A DNA stretch of 13,848 bases from Frankiales bacterium (GCA_025966295.1 JAOPVD010000225.1:1-13848), one strand, 5' to 3'. Numbered from the stretch's first letter, positions 1-7,687 are shown. The notes: generated by a model not told the origin, from the sequence alone. Numbers and translations: made by a program.

Positions 1-369
1 GCGACGGCACCGCCGAGGACCGCCACGCCGGCGCCGACCCCCAGCGCGACCCCCAGCGCGCGGCCCACCACCGCCCCTCGCACCTCCAGCCCACGACCGC
101 GGGTCACCGCCACCGCCCGCCCGGTCGCCAGCAGGACGGCCAGCAGCACCGCCGTGCCCGTCACCGGTGGCGTCGTCGTCGGCGGCCTCCCCAGCAGCAC
201 CGGCAGCCCGACCGTGACAGCGTCGCCCGTCAAGGCGAAGGCCGCCGCGTCGGCCCGCTCCTCCGGCCGGCTGGCGGGGATCATCACGTTCGTGGTGGCC
301 GCGGCCGTGGTGCTCGGCCTGGGCGGCGTGGCCGGGCTCTACCTGACGAGGCACCGCCATGAGCACTGA
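1..369 (+). CDS. C-terminal part of a putative membrane-anchored protein with a Pro/Thr/Ser/Ala-rich stalk (5' end outside window)
   Basis: The frame is open from the first base and stops at 367–369, so the gene probably begins before the window. The first ~85 codons encode a low-complexity stretch dominated by Ala, Thr, Pro and Ser. About 20 hydrophobic residues follow (GIITFVVAAAVVLGLGG and on), then a short basic tail ending RHRHEH. This is the usual shape of an extracellular stalk, one C-terminal membrane helix and a cytoplasmic tail. The stop overlaps the HIT gene start by 11 bases, which suggests co-transcription. Only the C-terminus is visible, so no function can be given. Caution: the minus strand of 1–284 is also open, shares the same wobble positions, and reads as a hydrophobic protein. 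I prefer plus because 285–358 keeps plus-strand coding character, has no promoter-like AT-rich stretch, and the minus start at 284 has no ribosome binding site. Confidence 0.5.
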   Translation, partial: ATAPPRTATPAPTPSATPSARPTTAPRTSSPRPRVTATARPVASRTASSTAVPVTGGVVVGGLPSSTGSPTVTASPVKAKAAASARSSGRLAGIITFVVAAAVVLGLGGVAGLYLTRHRHEH

Positions 370-703
370 GGACTGCCTGTTCTGCCGCATCATCGCGGGG
401 GACGTCCCGTCGACCAAGGTGTTCGAGAACGACCGGGCCTACGCCTTCCGCGACATCGCGCCGCAGGCCCCGACCCATGTCGTGGTGGTCCCGAAGGAGC
501 ACTACGTCGACACCGCCGACCTGGCCCGCAAGGACCCGACGTACCTGGGTGAGGTGCTGGCGGCCGCGGTCGACGTCGCGGAGCAGGAGGGCCTGACCGG
601 CGGCTACCGGATCCTCACCAACACCGGGCCCGACAGCGGCCAGACGGTCTTCCACCTGCATCTGCACGTCCTGGGCGGCCGACCCCTGGGCGCGCTCGGC
701 TGA
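359..703 (+). CDS. HIT (histidine triad) family nucleotide-binding protein
   Basis: A 114-residue HINT-type protein, the usual length for the family. Such proteins are cytoplasmic nucleoside phosphoramidases or nucleotidyl hydrolases acting on AMP-linked substrates. The signature triad is H99-L-H101-L-H103 followed by VLGGR, with the middle His as the expected nucleophile. The N-terminus carries C6-L-F-C9, which in some bacterial HINT proteins helps bind a structural zinc. The family motifs FRDIAPQAPTHVVVVPK and NTGPDSGQ are intact. The ATG lies inside the end of the upstream frame, with a weak GAGG about 8 bases before it. HIT genes commonly precede phoH in actinobacteria (Rv2369c region). 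Family assignment is secure; the physiological substrate is unknown. Confidence 0.93.
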   Translation: MSTEDCLFCRIIAGDVPSTKVFENDRAYAFRDIAPQAPTHVVVVPKEHYVDTADLARKDPTYLGEVLAAAVDVAEQEGLTGGYRILTNTGPDSGQTVFHLHLHVLGGRPLGALG

Positions 704-716
704 GCCCCGCGGCGGA

Positions 717-722
717 TAGGCT
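717..722 (+). promoter_or_regulatory. Putative -10 element of a leaderless phoH promoter
   Basis: TAGGCT lies in the 28-base gap between the HIT stop and the phoH ATG, 9 bases before the ATG. It fits the actinobacterial TANNNT -10 pattern, and the start site it predicts falls at or next to the ATG. No good Shine-Dalgarno sequence is present. No clear -35 is seen, so this is inference. Confidence 0.4.
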
Positions 723-731
723 TGACCTGAG

Positions 732-1772
732 ATGTCCGAGACACCGCAGCACGAGACCGTCACCACCAAGATCGTCGTGCCCGACGACCAGTCGATGGTG
801 GCGCTGCTCGGCAGCCGTGACGAGCTGCTGCAGGTCATCGAGAAGGCCCTCGTCAGCGACGTCCACGTCCGCGGCAACGAGATCACCATCACCGGCGCGG
901 CCGCTGACAACGCGCTGGCCACCCGGCTGATCGACGCGCTGCTGACGCTGCTCGAGAAGGGCCAGCCGCTGTCCGCGGACGCCATCGACCGCAGCCTGGC
1001 GATGCTCGCCGGCGGCGGCAGCGACAAGCCGGCCGACGTGCTGACCCTCAACATCGTCAGCAACCGGGGCCGCACCATCCGCCCCAAGACGGTCAACCAG
1101 AAGCGGTACGTCGAGGCGATCGACGAGCACACCGTGGTGTTCGGGATCGGCCCGGCCGGCACCGGCAAGACCTACCTGGCGATGGCCAAGGCGGTGCAGG
1201 CACTGCAGTCCAAGCAGGTCAACCGCATCATCCTGACCCGGCCGGCGGTCGAGGCCGGCGAGCGGCTCGGCTTCCTGCCCGGCACCCTGTACGACAAGAT
1301 CGACCCCTACCTGCGGCCGCTGTACGACGCGCTGCACGACATGCTCGACCCCGACTCGATCCCGCGCCTGATGGCTGCCGGGACCATCGAGGTCGCGCCG
1401 CTCGCCTACATGCGCGGCCGCACCCTGAACGACGCCTTCATCATCCTGGACGAGGCCCAGAACACCTCCGCCGAGCAGATGAAGATGTTCCTCACCCGGC
1501 TGGGCTTCGGCAGCAAGATCGTGGTCACCGGTGACGTCACCCAGATCGACCTGCCGAGCGGCACCATCTCCGGCCTCAAGGTGGTCCGCGACATCCTCGA
1601 CGGCGTCGAGGACGTGCACTTCTCGATGCTGTCCAGCGAGGACGTGGTCCGGCACCGGCTGGTGGGTCGGATCGTGGACGCCTACGCGCAGTACGACGCC
1701 GAGCTCGAGCTCGAGCGCGGGCCGGTGCGCTCCTCGGGCCGTCGCGACGACTCGCGGCGGGGCTCGCGGTGA
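732..1772 (+). CDS. phoH: PhoH family P-loop ATPase
   Basis: A 346-residue PhoH-like cytoplasmic ATPase. The N-terminal ~100 residues match the small KH-like region of PhoH/YbeZ; the P-loop domain follows. Walker A is GPAGTGKT (140–147), Walker B is IILDEA (237–242) with the conserved QNTSAEQMKMFLTR after it, and the TGD sensor is at 266–268. The stretch TRPAVEAGERLGFLPG (169–184) is diagnostic. In E. coli the homologue YbeZ is genetically and physically linked to the RNase YbeY and is thought to act in RNA or ribosome processing; the helicase role is inferred from the family. The C-terminus is charged and Arg-rich (RSSGRRDDSRRGSR). Its last codons overlap the next gene by 4 bases (GTGA). Unusually, ybeY is not the next gene: a serine hydrolase gene lies between. 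Confidence 0.96.
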   Translation: MSETPQHETVTTKIVVPDDQSMVALLGSRDELLQVIEKALVSDVHVRGNEITITGAAADNALATRLIDALLTLLEKGQPLSADAIDRSLAMLAGGGSDKPADVLTLNIVSNRGRTIRPKTVNQKRYVEAIDEHTVVFGIGPAGTGKTYLAMAKAVQALQSKQVNRIILTRPAVEAGERLGFLPGTLYDKIDPYLRPLYDALHDMLDPDSIPRLMAAGTIEVAPLAYMRGRTLNDAFIILDEAQNTSAEQMKMFLTRLGFGSKIVVTGDVTQIDLPSGTISGLKVVRDILDGVEDVHFSMLSSEDVVRHRLVGRIVDAYAQYDAELELERGPVRSSGRRDDSRRGSR

Positions 1773-3100
1773 CCGCACCGCCGTACAGCGGGGCGCTCGA
1801 CGGCAAGCTGGCGCAGGCGCAGTTGGCCTGGAAGGCGCCGAGCGTCGTCGCGGCGGTCGTTCGGGACGGCACGGTCGTGTGGAGCGGCGCGGTCGGCACC
1901 GCGCAGGTCGGTGCGGTCCCGGCGGCCCAGGACGTGAGCTACCGGATCGGCAGCATCACCAAGACGTTCACCGCCGTGCTCGTGCTGCAGCTGCGCGACG
2001 CCGGGCTGCTCGACCTCGACGACCCGCTCGGCAAGCACCTGCCCGGCTCGCGGCACGGCGACGTCACGCTGCGACGGCTGCTGGCGCACGCGTCCGGCCT
2101 GCAGCGCGAGCCGGTCGGCGACCTCTGGACCACCCTCGAGGTGCCGACCCGCGGGCAGCTGCTGGAGGGCTTCGAGCAGGCCGAGCAGGTGCTGCCGGCC
2201 CGCGCCGCCCACCACTACAGCAACCTTGCCTACGCCGTCCTCGGCGAGGTCGTCGCCCGGGTCACCGGCGGCACCTGGGAGCAGGCGCTGCAGGAGCGGC
2301 TGCTGGACCCGCTCGGCATGACGCGTACCGGGCCGGCGCCGAGCAGCCCGCGGGCGCAGGGCTACCTCACCGAGCCGTACGCCGACGCCGTCCGGCCCGA
2401 GCCCGACATGGACCTGGGCGCGGCCGGCCCGGCCGGCCAGCTGTGGTCGACGGCCGCAGACCTGGCGCGCTGGGCGGCGTTCCTGGCCGACCCGGCGCCG
2501 GAGGTGCTGGCGGTCGCGACCCTCGACGAGATGCGCCAGCCGGTCATCGTCTTCGACCCGCACGCCTTCACGCTGGCCTGGGGGGCCGGGTTGATGCTGT
2601 GGCGCCGCGGCGAGCGGGTGCTGCACGGCCACGGCGGCGCGATGCCCGGCTTCCTCGCCAGCTGCTACGCCTACCGCGACGAGGTGGAGCGGGCCGGGGC
2701 CGTGGTGCTCACCAACACCGGCCGGGCAGCCGACCCCGAGGGGCTGGCGGCCGACCTGCTCAGCACGGCGCTCGACGCCGACCCGCGGCGCGCACCCGCG
2801 TGGACCCCGGGCGAGGTGCCCACCGAGCTGCGTGAGCTGCTCGGGATCTGGTGGTCCGAGGGCCACGAGTTCGTCTTCGAGTGGCGCGCGGGCGCGCTCA
2901 CCGCACTGGCCCGCGGCGGCGCCGAGCACCGCCGCACCCACTTCGCCTCGACCGGGCCGGACGCCTGGCAGGCCGTCAAGGGCCGCGAGCAGGGCGAGCG
3001 GCTGCGCGTCCTGCGTGGCGCCGAGGGCACCGCCTGTCGGCTGCTCTTCTCGGGCTACGCCTACACGCGTGACCCCCGGACGTTCGCGGAGCTGGCATGA
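1769..3100 (+). CDS. Serine hydrolase, beta-lactamase/class C-like (Beta-lactamase family, esterase-type)
   Basis: A 443-residue protein of the serine beta-lactamase/DD-peptidase fold (PF00144-type). It has the nucleophile motif S62-I-T-K65, the second motif Y150-S-N152, and a third motif of the HGG type (H288-G-G290) rather than KTG. The HxG-like third motif points to an esterase or peptidase more than a true beta-lactamase. The ~110 residues after the catalytic domain form a separate C-terminal region. There is no signal peptide or lipobox, so a cytoplasmic location is likely, unlike most DD-peptidases. The GTG start overlaps the phoH stop (GTGA) and the stop overlaps ybeY (ATGA), so it is embedded in the operon. 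The substrate cannot be read from the sequence. Confidence 0.9.
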   Translation: MTAPPYSGALDGKLAQAQLAWKAPSVVAAVVRDGTVVWSGAVGTAQVGAVPAAQDVSYRIGSITKTFTAVLVLQLRDAGLLDLDDPLGKHLPGSRHGDVTLRRLLAHASGLQREPVGDLWTTLEVPTRGQLLEGFEQAEQVLPARAAHHYSNLAYAVLGEVVARVTGGTWEQALQERLLDPLGMTRTGPAPSSPRAQGYLTEPYADAVRPEPDMDLGAAGPAGQLWSTAADLARWAAFLADPAPEVLAVATLDEMRQPVIVFDPHAFTLAWGAGLMLWRRGERVLHGHGGAMPGFLASCYAYRDEVERAGAVVLTNTGRAADPEGLAADLLSTALDADPRRAPAWTPGEVPTELRELLGIWWSEGHEFVFEWRAGALTALARGGAEHRRTHFASTGPDAWQAVKGREQGERLRVLRGAEGTACRLLFSGYAYTRDPRTFAELA

Positions 3101-3591
3101 GCATCGAGGTCGCCAACGAGTCCAGCCACGTCGTGGACGAGGAGGCGCTGGTCCGGGTCGCCCGGCACGTCCTGGACCGGATGGGCGTCTCGCCGCTGGC
3201 CGAGCTGTCGGTGCTGCTGGTCGACGTGGAGCACATGACCGAGCTGCACGTGAAGTGGATGGACGAGCCCGGCCCCACCGACGTGATGGCCTTCCCGATG
3301 GACGAGCTCGACCTGCGCGGCTCGCGCGGCGTCGGCCACGCCCACGGCGGCCCGGAGAAGCCGGACGAGCTCGGCCCGGCGATCCTCGGCGACGTCGTGC
3401 TGTGCCCCGCGGTCGCGGAGCGGCAGGCCGGCGAGGCCGGCCACAGCACCGAGGAGGAGCTGCAGCTGCTGACCACCCACGGCGTGCTGCACCTGCTCGG
3501 CTTCGACCACGGCGAGCCCGAGGAGCACGCCGAGATGTTCGGCCTCCAGGCCGAGCTGCTGGCCTCGTGGAAGGCGTCACGACACCCGTGA
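3097..3591 (+). CDS. ybeY: Endoribonuclease YbeY (16S rRNA maturation factor)
   Basis: A 164-residue member of the UPF0054/YbeY family, a zinc-dependent endoribonuclease acting in 16S rRNA 3'-end maturation and ribosome quality control. The zinc motif is complete: H128-G-V-L-H132-L-L-G-F-D-H138, giving three His ligands. The family hallmark PTDVMAFPMDE (60–70) and the LGDVVLCP segment are also present. A GGAG at 3088–3091 lies 5 bases before the ATG, which fixes the start. The ATG overlaps the hydrolase stop, and the stop overlaps the next GTG, so expression is probably translationally coupled across the operon. Confidence 0.96.
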   Translation: MSIEVANESSHVVDEEALVRVARHVLDRMGVSPLAELSVLLVDVEHMTELHVKWMDEPGPTDVMAFPMDELDLRGSRGVGHAHGGPEKPDELGPAILGDVVLCPAVAERQAGEAGHSTEEELQLLTTHGVLHLLGFDHGEPEEHAEMFGLQAELLASWKASRHP

Positions 3592-4859
3592 GCCCCCTCA
3601 CCGACGTGACACCGCTCCTGGTGTCGGTCCTGTTCGTCGCCGTGGCCGCGGTGCTCGCCTGCGCCGAGGTGGCGCTGTCACGGGTGTCCCGGGTCCGGGT
3701 CGACGAGCTGGTGGCCGACGGCAAGACCGGGGCGCCGCGGCTCGCGACGCTGCTCGCGGACGGGCCCCGCTCGCTGAACCTGCTGCTCCTGCTGCGCCTG
3801 GTGTGCGAGGTGGCGGCGATCGGCATCGCGACGTCGTACGCCATCGACCGCGTCAGCGGGTCGCTGGCGGTGGTGGTGGCGGTCGCCGCCATGACCGTCG
3901 TCAGCTACGTGTTCATCGGCGTGGCCCCGCGCACCGTCGGCCGGCAGCAGGCCGAGAAGGTCGCGCTCCTGGTGGCCGGCCCGGTCAGCGCCCTGACCAA
4001 GGTGTTCGGGCCGCTGCCGTCGCTGCTCATCCTGCTCGGCAACGCCCTGACGCCCGGCAAGGGCTTCCGGGAGGGACCGTTCGCCTCCGAGGCCGAGCTG
4101 CGCGACCTGGTCGAGCGGGCGCAGCAGCGCGGCGTCGTCGAGCAGTCCGAGCGCGACATGATCGAGTCCGTCTTCGAGCTCGGCGACACGATCGTGCGTG
4201 AGGTCATGGTGCCCCGCACCGACATCGTCGTGATCGAGCGCGGCAAGACCGTCCGGCAGGCCTTGAACCTGCTGCTGCGCAGCGGGTTCAGCCGCGTCCC
4301 GGTCGTCGGCGAGAACACCGACGACGTGGTCGGCGTCGCCTACCTCAAGGACCTCGTGAAAAAGGAGCGGTCCGACCGCGGCGGCGCGGCCAAGGTCGAG
4401 GACGTGATGCGGCCAGCCGTGTTCGTGCCGGAGAGCAAGCCGGTCGACGAGCTGCTCCGCGAGATGCAGAGCGAGCTCGGGCACATGGCCGTCGTCGTCG
4501 ACGAGTACGGCGGCACCGCCGGCCTCGTCACCCTCGAGGACATCGTCGAGGAGGTCGTCGGTGAGATCACCGACGAGTACGACCGCGAGGCACCGCCCGT
4601 CGAGCACCTCAACGACGGCAGCGTCCGGGTCACCGCCCGGCTCCCCGTCGAGGACCTCGAGGAGCTGTACGGCGTCGAGCTGCCGCACGAGGACGTCGAG
4701 ACCGTCGGTGGCCTGATGGCCAGCCTGCTCGGTCGGGTGCCCATCCCGGGTGCCACCGTGGACGCTGACGGGCTGCGGCTCGTGGCCGAGAGCGCCAAGG
4801 GGCGCCGCAACCGCATCGGGACCGTCCTGGTCCGTCGTAAAGAAGAAGGCGAAACGTGA
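3588..4859 (+). CDS. CNNM/CorC-like membrane protein (DUF21 + CBS pair + CorC_HlyC domain)
   Basis: A 423-residue protein, often annotated as hemolysin C or CorC family and linked to Mg2+/Co2+ transport. The N-terminal DUF21 region has membrane helices near residues 9–30, 63–83, 92–112 and 125–150. Two CBS domains follow at roughly 206–266 and 272–330; the first starts with EVMVPRTDIVVI and the second with VMRPAVFVPESKP. The ligand-like stretch DEYGGTAGLVTLEDIVEEVVGEI then leads into a C-terminal CorC_HlyC domain (about 345–418). The GTG at 3588 is chosen because it gives a GTGA overlap with ybeY; an in-frame GTG at 3567 is the alternative. The equivalent in M. tuberculosis is Rv2366c. Direct ion transport is inferred from family members only. 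Confidence 0.92.
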   Translation: MSPLTDVTPLLVSVLFVAVAAVLACAEVALSRVSRVRVDELVADGKTGAPRLATLLADGPRSLNLLLLLRLVCEVAAIGIATSYAIDRVSGSLAVVVAVAAMTVVSYVFIGVAPRTVGRQQAEKVALLVAGPVSALTKVFGPLPSLLILLGNALTPGKGFREGPFASEAELRDLVERAQQRGVVEQSERDMIESVFELGDTIVREVMVPRTDIVVIERGKTVRQALNLLLRSGFSRVPVVGENTDDVVGVAYLKDLVKKERSDRGGAAKVEDVMRPAVFVPESKPVDELLREMQSELGHMAVVVDEYGGTAGLVTLEDIVEEVVGEITDEYDREAPPVEHLNDGSVRVTARLPVEDLEELYGVELPHEDVETVGGLMASLLGRVPIPGATVDADGLRLVAESAKGRRNRIGTVLVRRKEEGET

Positions 4860-5212
4860 CTGAGCTCGACCCCGAGGACGGCAAGATCCTGACGCTGGCG
4901 CGCGGCGCCCGGCTGCGCGCGCACGCGCCGCACACCGGCATCGCCGAGGGCGCGGCCGTCCGTGACGTCGACGGCCGGACCTACGCGGCCGCGACCGTCG
5001 AGAACAAGGACCCCGGCCTCACCACCTCGGCGCTGCGTGCCGCCGTGGCCGCGGCCGCGTCGAGCGGAGCGCGGGCCTTCGAGGCGGCGGCCGTCGTCAC
5101 CGAGGCCCTGGTCTCCGACAGCGACCTGGCGGTGCTCCGCGAGTTCGGGGTCGGCACCCCGCTGCTCGTCGCCGGCCCGGACGGCGTGCTGCGCGAGAAG
5201 CGGCACAGCTGA
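4856..5212 (+). CDS. Cytidine deaminase-fold protein lacking the zinc/catalytic residues
   Basis: A 118-residue protein in the position of Rv2365c, often labelled cytidine deaminase. The fold signature DGRTY..A..VEN..PGLT is recognisable at residues 39–56. However, the catalytic C-A-E that should follow is S58-A59-L60, and no PCxxC motif appears downstream; the protein contains no cysteine at all. It therefore cannot bind zinc or deaminate in the normal way. A structural or binding role near Era/YbeY is possible but is my inference. The start is GTG at 4856, overlapping the previous stop by 4 bases, with purine-rich AAGAAGG 6 bases upstream. The stop shares one base with the era ATG. Non-enzymatic members of the family at this locus appear conserved in actinobacteria, so this is not simply local decay. 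Confidence 0.8.
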   Translation: MTELDPEDGKILTLARGARLRAHAPHTGIAEGAAVRDVDGRTYAAATVENKDPGLTTSALRAAVAAAASSGARAFEAAAVVTEALVSDSDLAVLREFGVGTPLLVAGPDGVLREKRHS

Positions 5213-6108
5213 TGGCGTTCCGGTCCGGCTTCGCCTGCTTCGTCGGCCGTCCCAACGCCGGCAAGTCGACGCTGACCAACGCCCTCATCGGCCAGAAGAT
5301 CGCGATCACCTCGTCGCGGCCGCAGACCACCCGGCACGCCGTGCGCGGCATCGTGCACCGCGAGGACGCGCAGCTCGTCCTGGTCGACACCCCCGGGCTG
5401 CACAAGCCCCGCACGCTGCTGGGGCAGCGCCTCAACGACCTGGTCCGCGAGACCTACGCCGGCGTCGACGTCATCTGCTTCTGCGTGACCGCCGACGACA
5501 AGCTCGGCCCGGGCGACCGGTTCATCGCGGCCGAGCTGGCGCAGGTCACGACCCCCGTCATCGCGGTCGTGACCAAGACCGACCTGGTGAGCAAGGACCG
5601 CGTCGGTGAGCAGCTGCTGGCAGTCAGCGCGCTGCACGACTGGGCCGACGTGATCCCGACCAGCGCGGTCGACAACTTCCAGGTCGGGCTGCTCGCCGAC
5701 CTGCTGGTCGGCCGGCTGCCCGAGGGGCCGGTGCTCTACCCGGACGGCGAGCTCACCGACGAGCCCGAGCAGGTGCTCGCGGCCGAGCTGATCCGCGAGG
5801 CGGTGCTCGAGGGCGTCCGCGACGAGCTGCCGCACTCGATCGCGGTGACCATCGAGGAGATGCTGCCCCGCGAGGACCGGCCGGCCGACAAGCCGCTGCT
5901 CGACGTCTACGCCCTCATCCACGTGGAGCGCGACTCGCAGAAGGCCATCGTGCTCGGCAAGGGCGGCTCCCGGCTGCGCGACGTCGGCACCGCCGCGCGC
6001 ACGCAGATCGAGACGCTGCTCGGGACCCCGATCTACCTGGACCTGCGGGTGACCGTGGCCAAGGACTGGCAGCGCGACCCCAAGCAGCTCAAGAAGCTCG
6101 GCTTCTAA
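5212..6108 (+). CDS. era: GTPase Era
   Basis: A 298-residue Era, the usual length. It is an essential GTPase that binds the 3' end of 16S rRNA and assists 30S assembly. G1 is GRPNAGKST (12–20), the switch I threonines lie in PQTTRHAVRG (37–46), G3 is D59-T-P-G62, G4 is T121-K-T-D124 (TKTD rather than NKxD, a usual Era variation), and G5 is S151-A152. The C-terminal KH domain has the GKGG loop at 249–252 and ends in the typical KDWQRDPKQLKKLGF. It is the last gene of the phoH–ybeY–era operon, sharing one base with the preceding stop. Its TAA stop overlaps the stop of the convergent EAL gene by 3 bases. Confidence 0.97.
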   Translation: MAFRSGFACFVGRPNAGKSTLTNALIGQKIAITSSRPQTTRHAVRGIVHREDAQLVLVDTPGLHKPRTLLGQRLNDLVRETYAGVDVICFCVTADDKLGPGDRFIAAELAQVTTPVIAVVTKTDLVSKDRVGEQLLAVSALHDWADVIPTSAVDNFQVGLLADLLVGRLPEGPVLYPDGELTDEPEQVLAAELIREAVLEGVRDELPHSIAVTIEEMLPREDRPADKPLLDVYALIHVERDSQKAIVLGKGGSRLRDVGTAARTQIETLLGTPIYLDLRVTVAKDWQRDPKQLKKLGF

Positions 6109-7676
6109 CCGGCCACCGCGGGGGCGCCCAGCAGCCAGCCCTGGCCCAGGGCGACGCCGCACTCGATCAGCGCCCCGATCTGCGCGGTCGCCTCGATGCC
6201 CTCCGCGAGGACGGTCGCGCCGACCTCGGTCGAGAAGGTCGCGACCGCCCGCACGATGGCCTGCTGCCGCGGGTTGTCGTGCACGTCCCGGGTCAGGCTG
6301 GTGTCCAGCTTGACGATGTCGGGCTGCAGCAGCAGCACGTGCCGCAGGCTCGCGAAGCCGGCGCCCACGTCGTCGACGGCGATCCGGGCGCCGCCGGCGC
6401 GGAGCGCCCCGAGCGCCGTGCGGGTGCGGGCGTAGTCGGTGACCGCCTCGTGCTCGGTGATCTCCACGACCAGCCGCCGCAGGTCGCAGCCGTGCAGCAG
6501 CGCCAGCACCTGCTCGTCGTGCAGCGCGGCGGGGGAGGCGTTGACGGCCAGGAACTCACCGGCCGGCAGCGTCTCCAGGGCGGCCAGTGCGGCGGCGAGG
6601 GTCAGCCGCTCCAGCGCCAGCCCCAGCCCGTAGCGGCTGGCCGCCCGGAACCAGAGGTCGGCCGGGACGCGTCCGCCGAAGCGGGCGAGTGCCTCCTGCC
6701 CGACGGTCTCGCCGCTGGCCAGGTGGATGATGGGCTGCAGCGCGATCCGGTAGCCGCGGCGGGTGAGCAGGTCGGCGACCTCCTCCCGGTGCGGCAGCCC
6801 GCCCTCGTCCTCGGGCGTGACGGACAGGCCCGGCAGCAGGGCGGAGGACGCGCGGAGCCGGCGCACCTCGCCCTCGAGCTGCCGCCAGCGCCGGGCCTGC
6901 CGCAGGTAGCCGCGGACGCTCAGGACGCACAGGCCGATCGCCGGGACCGCGAGGACGACGACCTCGACCACCAGGCTGGCCCAGGCCGCCGGGTCGTTGC
7001 GGCTGCGGCTGGAGGCCCGCAGCAGGGCGACCACCGGCAGCAGCAGCAGGGTCGCGCCGACCCAGCCCCACGAGCCGCGGTTGCCGTTGGGCACCTGGGT
7101 GCGCCACCAGAGCGCGGTGCCCAGCCCCACCGCCCCGGCAGCCAGCAGCAGGGCGTGCCCGAGCGGGGTGGTGCGCACCCCGTCGGCCTCGACCAGCGGC
7201 AGCGCGTACGCCGCCCAGCCCAGGCCGGGGAGCACCAGGAACGGCAGCGCCAGCAGCCGCACGCCGTGCCGCAGCAGTCCCGCCGCCACCGTCACGACCG
7301 GCAGCACCAGCAGCCAGCCGAGCGACAGCGCCGCGGCCCGGCCGGGCACGGACGCGTTGACCGAACGCGCCAGGTAGACCGCGTACAAGGTGGCGAAGCC
7401 GCCGGCCACCCAGGCCAGGCGGCGGTCCTGCGTGACGGACGCCTGCAGCACCAGCAGGTAGGCCGACACGAGCGCGAGCAGCCCGCCGAGGGCGTAGAGG
7501 CCCGCCAGGACGAAGGTGCTCGCGGCCGCGTCGGGCAGCAGCACCAGGCCCGGGACGACGACGGCGAGGGCGGCGCCGGCCACCAGCCCGAGGGCGGCGG
7601 TGCTGCCGATCCACGTCTCGGGAGGCGCTGGGGGCAGCGCCCACCTGCCGGGTCGTTCGACCAGACCTGCGCTCAC
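6105..7676 (-). CDS. Multi-spanning membrane protein with C-terminal EAL (c-di-GMP phosphodiesterase) domain
   Basis: About 523 residues. The N-terminal half holds roughly eight hydrophobic helices (about 25–46, 52–79, 88–104, 112–134, 138–160, 174–191, 205–220, 230–254). A short charged, Arg-rich helix follows, and then an EAL domain from about 300 to the end. The EAL catalytic set looks complete: E328-A-L, N379 in VNASP, E405 in EITE, D435-D436 (DDVG in place of DDFG), K456 in KLD, E492 in AEG, and Q512 in GQG. Cleavage of c-di-GMP to pGpG is therefore likely, controlled by the membrane part. No GGDEF domain is present. I start at GTG 7676 because GGAG lies 7 bases upstream; a GTG at 7709 adds 11 residues but has no good binding site. 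The gene is divergent from recO and convergent with era. Confidence 0.88.
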   Translation of the reverse strand: MSAGLVERPGRWALPPAPPETWIGSTAALGLVAGAALAVVVPGLVLLPDAAASTFVLAGLYALGGLLALVSAYLLVLQASVTQDRRLAWVAGGFATLYAVYLARSVNASVPGRAAALSLGWLLVLPVVTVAAGLLRHGVRLLALPFLVLPGLGWAAYALPLVEADGVRTTPLGHALLLAAGAVGLGTALWWRTQVPNGNRGSWGWVGATLLLLPVVALLRASSRSRNDPAAWASLVVEVVVLAVPAIGLCVLSVRGYLRQARRWRQLEGEVRRLRASSALLPGLSVTPEDEGGLPHREEVADLLTRRGYRIALQPIIHLASGETVGQEALARFGGRVPADLWFRAASRYGLGLALERLTLAAALAALETLPAGEFLAVNASPAALHDEQVLALLHGCDLRRLVVEITEHEAVTDYARTRTALGALRAGGARIAVDDVGAGFASLRHVLLLQPDIVKLDTSLTRDVHDNPRQQAIVRAVATFSTEVGATVLAEGIEATAQIGALIECGVALGQGWLLGAPAVAG

Positions 7677-7683
7677 CCCGCCA

Positions 7684-7687
7684 CTCC
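7684..7687 (-). promoter_or_regulatory. Ribosome binding site favouring the GTG 7676 start of the EAL gene
   Basis: On the minus strand, GGAG sits 7 bases before GTG 7676. The upstream in-frame GTG at 7709 has only GGCAGG touching the start codon, so the internal start is preferred. Confidence 0.5.

Noticed and set aside
1769..3100. The serine hydrolase as an antibiotic-resistance beta-lactamase
   Set aside because: It has SxxK and YxN, but the third motif is HGG rather than KTG and there is no export signal. A resistance role is not supported.
3567..3587. Earlier GTG start for the CorC-like gene
   Set aside because: No ribosome binding site precedes it, and the 4-base GTGA overlap at 3588 matches the pattern of the whole operon. 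It remains possible.
1682..3892. Very long open frame on the minus strand (736 codons) across the hydrolase, ybeY and corC genes
   Set aside because: Arg/Ala/Pro/Gly/Ser-rich translation without motifs, antisense to three well-supported genes. Long antisense frames are expected at this G+C content.
4981..6162. Open minus-strand frame (393 codons) antisense to era
   Set aside because: No domain signature; era is unambiguous on the plus strand.
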